10,705 bases of DNA from Chlamydiota bacterium (lineage in GTDB: Bacteria > Chlamydiota > Chlamydiia > Chlamydiales > Rhabdochlamydiaceae). Numbering within the stretch: position 1 is the stretch's first letter; each line of letters starts with the position of its first letter. The notes beneath the pieces were generated by a model. It did not search any database and had not been told where the DNA came from. It worked only from the letters and a program-made list of their open reading frames with translations. The translations under genes and the position numbers were made by a program. The DNA lies in the NCBI GenBank assembly GCA_027348355.1, contig DAIEPN010000007.1, positions 1 through 10,705 on the forward strand, given 5' to 3'. Positions 8,420 to 10,705 of this stretch are shown in pieces.

Positions 8420-9475
8420 GTGGATATGAAGAGTTTATGCGGGGTTCTTCCGGAAGAGTTTGCGCAGTGGATGGCATCGCAAGATGAAAAGCCTTTTCGA
8501 GCTTCTCAAGTAATGCAGTGGCTTTATCAAAAAGGGGCGACTTCGATCGAACAGATGACAGATCTTTCCAAAGACTTTAGAAAGAAGCTGTCTGAAAATT
8601 TTTTTCTATCTCATCTTCGTTTACAAAAGATGGTTGATTCCAAAGAAGGGGAGACTACTAAGTTTCTGTGGGAGCTTTCTGATGGGAAACTTGTAGAATC
8701 GGTTCTGATCCGTTCTGGGGATCGGAGAACGGTTTGTGTTTCTTCTCAAGTAGGGTGCCCCGCTAGATGTGCTTTTTGCGCTTCAGGAAAAGAGGGTTTG
8801 CTACGTAATTTAGATGCATCAGAAATCGTCGAACAAGTCTATCTTATTGATCGTCATTTGAAAGAGAAGAATGAAAGAGTATCTCATATCGTTTATATGG
8901 GAATGGGCGAACCTTTAGAAAACTACGAAAATGTAAAAAAATCGATCTCTATTTTGATTCATCCGCAAGGACTCAATATTTCTCAAAGAAGGATTACGGT
9001 TTCTACTGTGGGTGTCATTGAGGGGATTAAAAAACTGGCTGAAGAAAAATTTACGGTAAACTTAGTTCTCTCTCTTCACGCTCCAAACCAGCATATCCGT
9101 AAAAAGATTATTCCTTACGCTAGAAAATATGCTCTTGAAGATATTTTGGCTGCGATGATCTCCTTTGGAAGAACCACCAAAAGAGATATTACTTATGAGT
9201 ACACTCTGCTTTCTGGGATCAATGATGGGAGATAGCATGCGGAGGAGCTTGCAAAATTGCTAGCTAAGCAGCAGTGTACTGTAAATCTCATCCCTTATAA
9301 TCCGGTGGATGGTCTTAATTTACGCAGACCTGAAAAAGAGGCGATCGAAGAATTTAGAGAAATTTTAGTAGACTCTGGAATTAACACTACTTGGCGCTAT
9401 ACGAAAGGGAAAGATATTGCAGCCGCTTGCGGGCAGTTAGCTTTGCAGAAAAAAACTGCTCTTGCAGTGATTTAA
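8420..9475 (+). pseudogene. rlmN: 23S rRNA (A2503-C2)/tRNA (A37-C2) methyltransferase RlmN, interrupted by in-frame TAG
   Basis: RlmN is a cytoplasmic radical-SAM enzyme that makes 2-methyladenosine at 23S A2503 and tRNA A37. Reading through the stop gives 352 codon positions, near family length, with all landmarks: an N-terminal helical domain (1 to about 95), the CxxxCxxC cluster Cys113/117/120 (GCPARCAFC), GMGEP at 161-165, the INDG region at 267-270, NLIPYNP at 289-295, and ACGQL with the conserved methyl-accepting Cys337 (E. coli Cys355). Codon 272 (9233-9235) is TAG where relatives have Glu or a similar residue before HAEEL; a single G-to-T change of GAG explains it. Translation ending there yields 271 residues without Cys337 and presumably without activity. 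The frame is otherwise intact on both sides with no decay, so the stop is recent, a sequence error, or bypassed. The start may be GTG 8420 or ATG 8426; both have poor Shine-Dalgarno spacing. Confidence 0.88.
9257..9475 (+). CDS. C-terminal RlmN fragment, possible separate reading frame with its own ribosome-binding site
   Basis: Downstream of the TAG the rlmN frame continues uninterrupted to 9475. The first plausible restart is TTG at 9257, preceded by GGAGGAG (9241-9247) at 9 bases, which is strong by this window's standards. The resulting 72 residues hold NLIPYNP and the DIAAACGQL segment with the catalytic cysteine. The purine run also encodes Glu-Glu of HAEEL, so it may be coincidence. 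If translated, it could in principle complement the 271-residue N-terminal part; there is no precedent I can cite, and a nonfunctional remnant is the more cautious reading. Confidence 0.3.
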   Translation: MLAKQQCTVNLIPYNPVDGLNLRRPEKEAIEEFREILVDSGINTTWRYTKGKDIAAACGQLALQKKTALAVI

Positions 9476-9608
9476 TGTAACATTTTTCTTGGAAGTTATT
9501 ATAGAAATGTCCCCAACGGTTTTTTAACATGTTCTTAGCGCGGTGATTTGCCTAGTAAGATTCAAGTAACACATGCTGAAGGTCAGGGCAGTACGCGCAA
9601 GTAGGAAA

Positions 9609-9620
9609 AGAGAGAGAGAG
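9609..9620. repeat. Short AG dinucleotide repeat
   Basis: Six AG units in a row within the non-coding stretch before pgsA. Such tracts can vary in length by slippage, but six units is short and no gene is read through it. Confidence 0.6.
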
Positions 9621-9661
9621 CCCTCTATAGAGGTCTTGATTAAACTATCAAAGCGCTAAGC

Positions 9662-9685
9662 GAGACAGGGCAAAAGCCCAGTCTC
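9662..9685. repeat. Stable hairpin GAGAC-A-GGGC / GCCC-A-GTCTC
   Basis: Nine base pairs (GAGAC with GTCTC and GGGC with GCCC) flank an A-A mismatch and are capped by an AAAA loop. No T-run follows in either direction, so it is not a typical intrinsic terminator. It begins two bases after the 3' half of the long-range pair at 9653-9660, an arrangement that would allow coaxial stacking in an RNA. Confidence 0.6.
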
Positions 9686-9913
9686 AAGAAATGCAATTAA
9701 GTCAATATTGGCGATGCGATTATCTTATCTCTCAGAACATTGAAATTGTGAAACTAAACTAGATGAAACGTTGGCCAAGGCACTGTTTAAGTCTGCGGTT
9801 CAAAGTCGTCCCGAATCCTCCTTTCCAAGTCTATTTTATTTTAAAAAAATTCTTTTTTTTACTAAGAGACTAGGCAAAATTGGCAGAAAAGATTATTATT
9901 TGCTGAATTGCTT

Positions 9914-9919
9914 AGGAGA
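9914..9919 (+). promoter_or_regulatory. Ribosome-binding site deciding the TTG start of pgsA
   Basis: AGGAGA lies 8 bases before TTG at 9928. No ATG or GTG offers a comparable position, and the family's N-terminal pattern (N-I-A-L-S-L-T-L-V-R) begins right at this codon, so TTG initiation is well supported. Confidence 0.75.
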
Positions 9920-9927
9920 AAGTTGTT

Positions 9928-10512
9928 TTGAATATTGCTCTTTCTTTGACCTTAGTACGGGTATTTCTTAGTCCGATCTTTTTAATTCTCTATATGTATT
10001 ATGATGCATTGGGAATTTCTTTGATCTTCCTTCCTTATATTTTGCTGTTGCTCACAGGGGTTTCAGAGCTATCTGATTTATTTGATGGGTTTTTTGCAAG
10101 AAGGCGTAATCAAGTTACTGCCTTAGGCAAGCTTTTAGATCCTATGGCGGACAGTATTTTTCGACTTTCTATGTTGTTTACTTTTACTCAAGGGATTGTA
10201 AAGCTTCCACTTTTACTTGTTCTTGTCTTTTTTTATCGTGATTCCATCATCAGTACTTTGAGGACGCTTTGCGCTTTAAGGGGGGTGGCTCTTGCTGCTA
10301 GAACGAGCGGAAAAATTAAGGCGGTGATCCAAGCTTGTGTAGCTCTTTTTATTTTAGTTATGTTGATCCCGTATTCGCTAGGGTATTTAGAATTAGGGAT
10401 GCTAAGAGGAATTAGTTTTTACTTAGTTCTTCTTGCAGCTGTTTACACGGTCTATTCAGGTGTAGAGTACGTGTATGCAAATCGACTTTATATTAAGAAC
10501 GCGCTTTCTTAG
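9928..10512 (+). CDS. pgsA: CDP-alcohol phosphatidyltransferase, probably CDP-diacylglycerol-glycerol-3-phosphate 3-phosphatidyltransferase
   Basis: Inner-membrane enzyme that, as PgsA, would transfer phosphatidate from CDP-diacylglycerol to glycerol-3-phosphate, giving phosphatidylglycerol-phosphate, the first committed step to phosphatidylglycerol. The 194-residue length is normal. The family signature D-x2-D-G-x2-A-R-x8-G-x3-D-x3-D is complete: Asp50, Asp53, Gly54, Ala57, Arg58, Gly67, Asp71, Asp75. The two later aspartates include the proposed catalytic base, and the others bind metal. Several hydrophobic segments are visible (about 12-25, 28-45, 90-103, 130-148, 155-178). NIALSLTLVRVFLSPIFL at the N terminus is typical of PgsA. 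Chlamydiae have more than one member of this family, so another alcohol acceptor (e.g. serine) cannot be excluded from the motif alone; the glgA neighbour supports the pgsA call. Its last 20 bases overlap the 3' end of glgA on the other strand. Confidence 0.88.
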   Translation: MNIALSLTLVRVFLSPIFLILYMYYDALGISLIFLPYILLLLTGVSELSDLFDGFFARRRNQVTALGKLLDPMADSIFRLSMLFTFTQGIVKLPLLLVLVFFYRDSIISTLRTLCALRGVALAARTSGKIKAVIQACVALFILVMLIPYSLGYLELGMLRGISFYLVLLAAVYTVYSGVEYVYANRLYIKNALS

Positions 10513-10705
10513 AGGTGAGAAGCTCATAAATTTCCACATATTTTGGTGCACAGCTTCTCCAACTAAAATCAATTGCCATAGCTTGCTGCATGATTTGATG
10601 CCATTTTTGCGGATTTTTAGTGCAGCATTCCATGGCCCTGTCTAAGGCCCAGTCTATCCCCTTATTATCGGGATATTCGAAAGTAAAGCCGTTTCGTTTT
10701 GTTTC
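10493..10705 (-). CDS. glgA: Glycogen synthase, C-terminal end (partial)
   Basis: Seventy C-terminal residues are visible before the TAA at 10495-10493; the rest lies right of the window. GlgA is the ADP-glucose-dependent GT5 glycosyltransferase that extends alpha-1,4-glucan chains. NGFTFEYPDNKGIDWALDRAM matches the GT-B C-terminal region of bacterial GlgA (usually NGF-x-F, then a helix with AL or A-x-x), and FSW near 10553 followed by A-P-K-Y-V-E-I-Y is the typical GlgA tail. The gene is convergent with pgsA and overlaps it by 20 bases, the same arrangement I recall beside pgsA in Chlamydia. With only a fragment present, the active site cannot be examined. Confidence 0.85.
   Translation of the reverse strand, partial: ETKRNGFTFEYPDNKGIDWALDRAMECCTKNPQKWHQIMQQAMAIDFSWRSCAPKYVEIYELLTSKKARS

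Larger units (their letters stand above)
9476..9927. other. 452-base non-coding stretch with inverted repeats, candidate structured RNA or decayed sequence
   Basis: I find no convincing protein gene between rlmN and pgsA. The first half is rich in pairing potential. CTTAGCGC (9534-9541) pairs perfectly with GCGCTAAG (9653-9660) over a loop of about 110 bases. Inside it AGGGC (about 9584-9588) can pair with GCCCT (9620-9624), a 12-base palindrome lies at 9622-9633, and TTGAT/ATCAA forms a small hairpin near 9636-9651. A stable hairpin (9662-9685) follows after one base. The part around 9794-9810 resembles a tRNA T-arm (GGTTCAAAG) but has no matching tRNA body. From about 9830 the sequence becomes plain A/T runs. 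I checked for tmRNA, RNase P RNA, SRP RNA and group I/II intron signatures and saw none that hold. Orientation is unproven. Confidence 0.35.

Noticed and set aside
9573..9659. Short frame starting ATG at 9573, basic and Arg-rich
   Set aside because: Only 28 residues before TAA; the apparent composition comes from the AG repeat and inverted repeats, not from codon-like structure.
9770..9815. TPP-riboswitch-like TTTGAACC on the minus strand
   Set aside because: Only this short match is present; the CTGAGA half and the enclosing helices are missing and the orientation points away from pgsA.
9476..9860. tmRNA, RNase P RNA, SRP RNA or group I/II intron in the gap before pgsA
   Set aside because: None of the hallmark sequences (tmRNA 5' end with matching acceptor, RNase P GAGGAAAGTC, SRP domain IV loop, group II domain V, group I core) could be found on either strand.
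9771..9971. 66-residue plus-strand frame upstream of and into pgsA
   Set aside because: It runs through A/T homopolymer runs and the pgsA ribosome-binding site, in another frame than pgsA; no ribosome-binding site and no recognisable protein pattern.
1..10705. CRISPR array, insertion sequence or integrase
   Set aside because: No regularly spaced direct DNA repeats, transposase motifs or terminal inverted repeats with target duplications were visible.

Overview
The window most likely comes from a member of the phylum Chlamydiae outside the classical Chlamydia genus (a Parachlamydia-, Simkania- or Waddlia-like environmental chlamydia). The evidence is a single-chain, fused alpha-beta glycyl-tRNA synthetase, which is typical of chlamydiae. 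It lies near pgsA and the 3' end of glgA, and as far as I recall the same neighbours (glyQS, pgsA, glgA, in alternating orientation) occur in Chlamydia. The DNA is AT-rich and the genes between these anchors are not ones I know from Chlamydia. The species assignment is inference.

Layout. (1) 2-3349, plus: a large exported protein with a haemagglutinin-type TPS (two-partner secretion) domain and about ten beta-helix repeats of roughly 35 residues. Its start lies just left of the window. (2) 3350-3608: convergent intergenic DNA with three inverted repeats, two of which are plausible terminators. (3) 3609-6647, minus: fused glyQS. (4) 6788-7294 and 7489-8226, minus: two paralogous small membrane proteins of unknown function. 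The longer one carries an internal duplication of the shared unit. (5) 8420-9475, plus: rlmN, the radical-SAM methylase of 23S rRNA A2503 and tRNA A37, interrupted by an in-frame TAG that removes the catalytic C-terminal cysteine. (6) 9476-9927: 452 bases without a convincing gene but with several inverted repeats, including an 8-bp long-range pair and a stable hairpin. (7) 9928-10512, plus: a CDP-alcohol phosphotransferase (PgsA type) with a TTG start. (8) 10493-10705, minus: the C-terminal 70 residues of glycogen synthase GlgA, overlapping pgsA tail to tail by 20 bases.

The housekeeping genes (glyQS, rlmN, pgsA, glgA) serve translation, phospholipid and glycogen synthesis and do not form one operon: strands alternate and each gene has its own flanks. 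The accessory content is the TPS exoprotein and the paralogous membrane-protein pair, both plausible host-interaction factors. I do not see a clear new multi-gene system. The points most worth a second look are the split rlmN with a strong Shine-Dalgarno-like sequence just past its stop, the duplicated membrane family, the repeat architecture of the exoprotein, and the structured non-coding stretch before pgsA.
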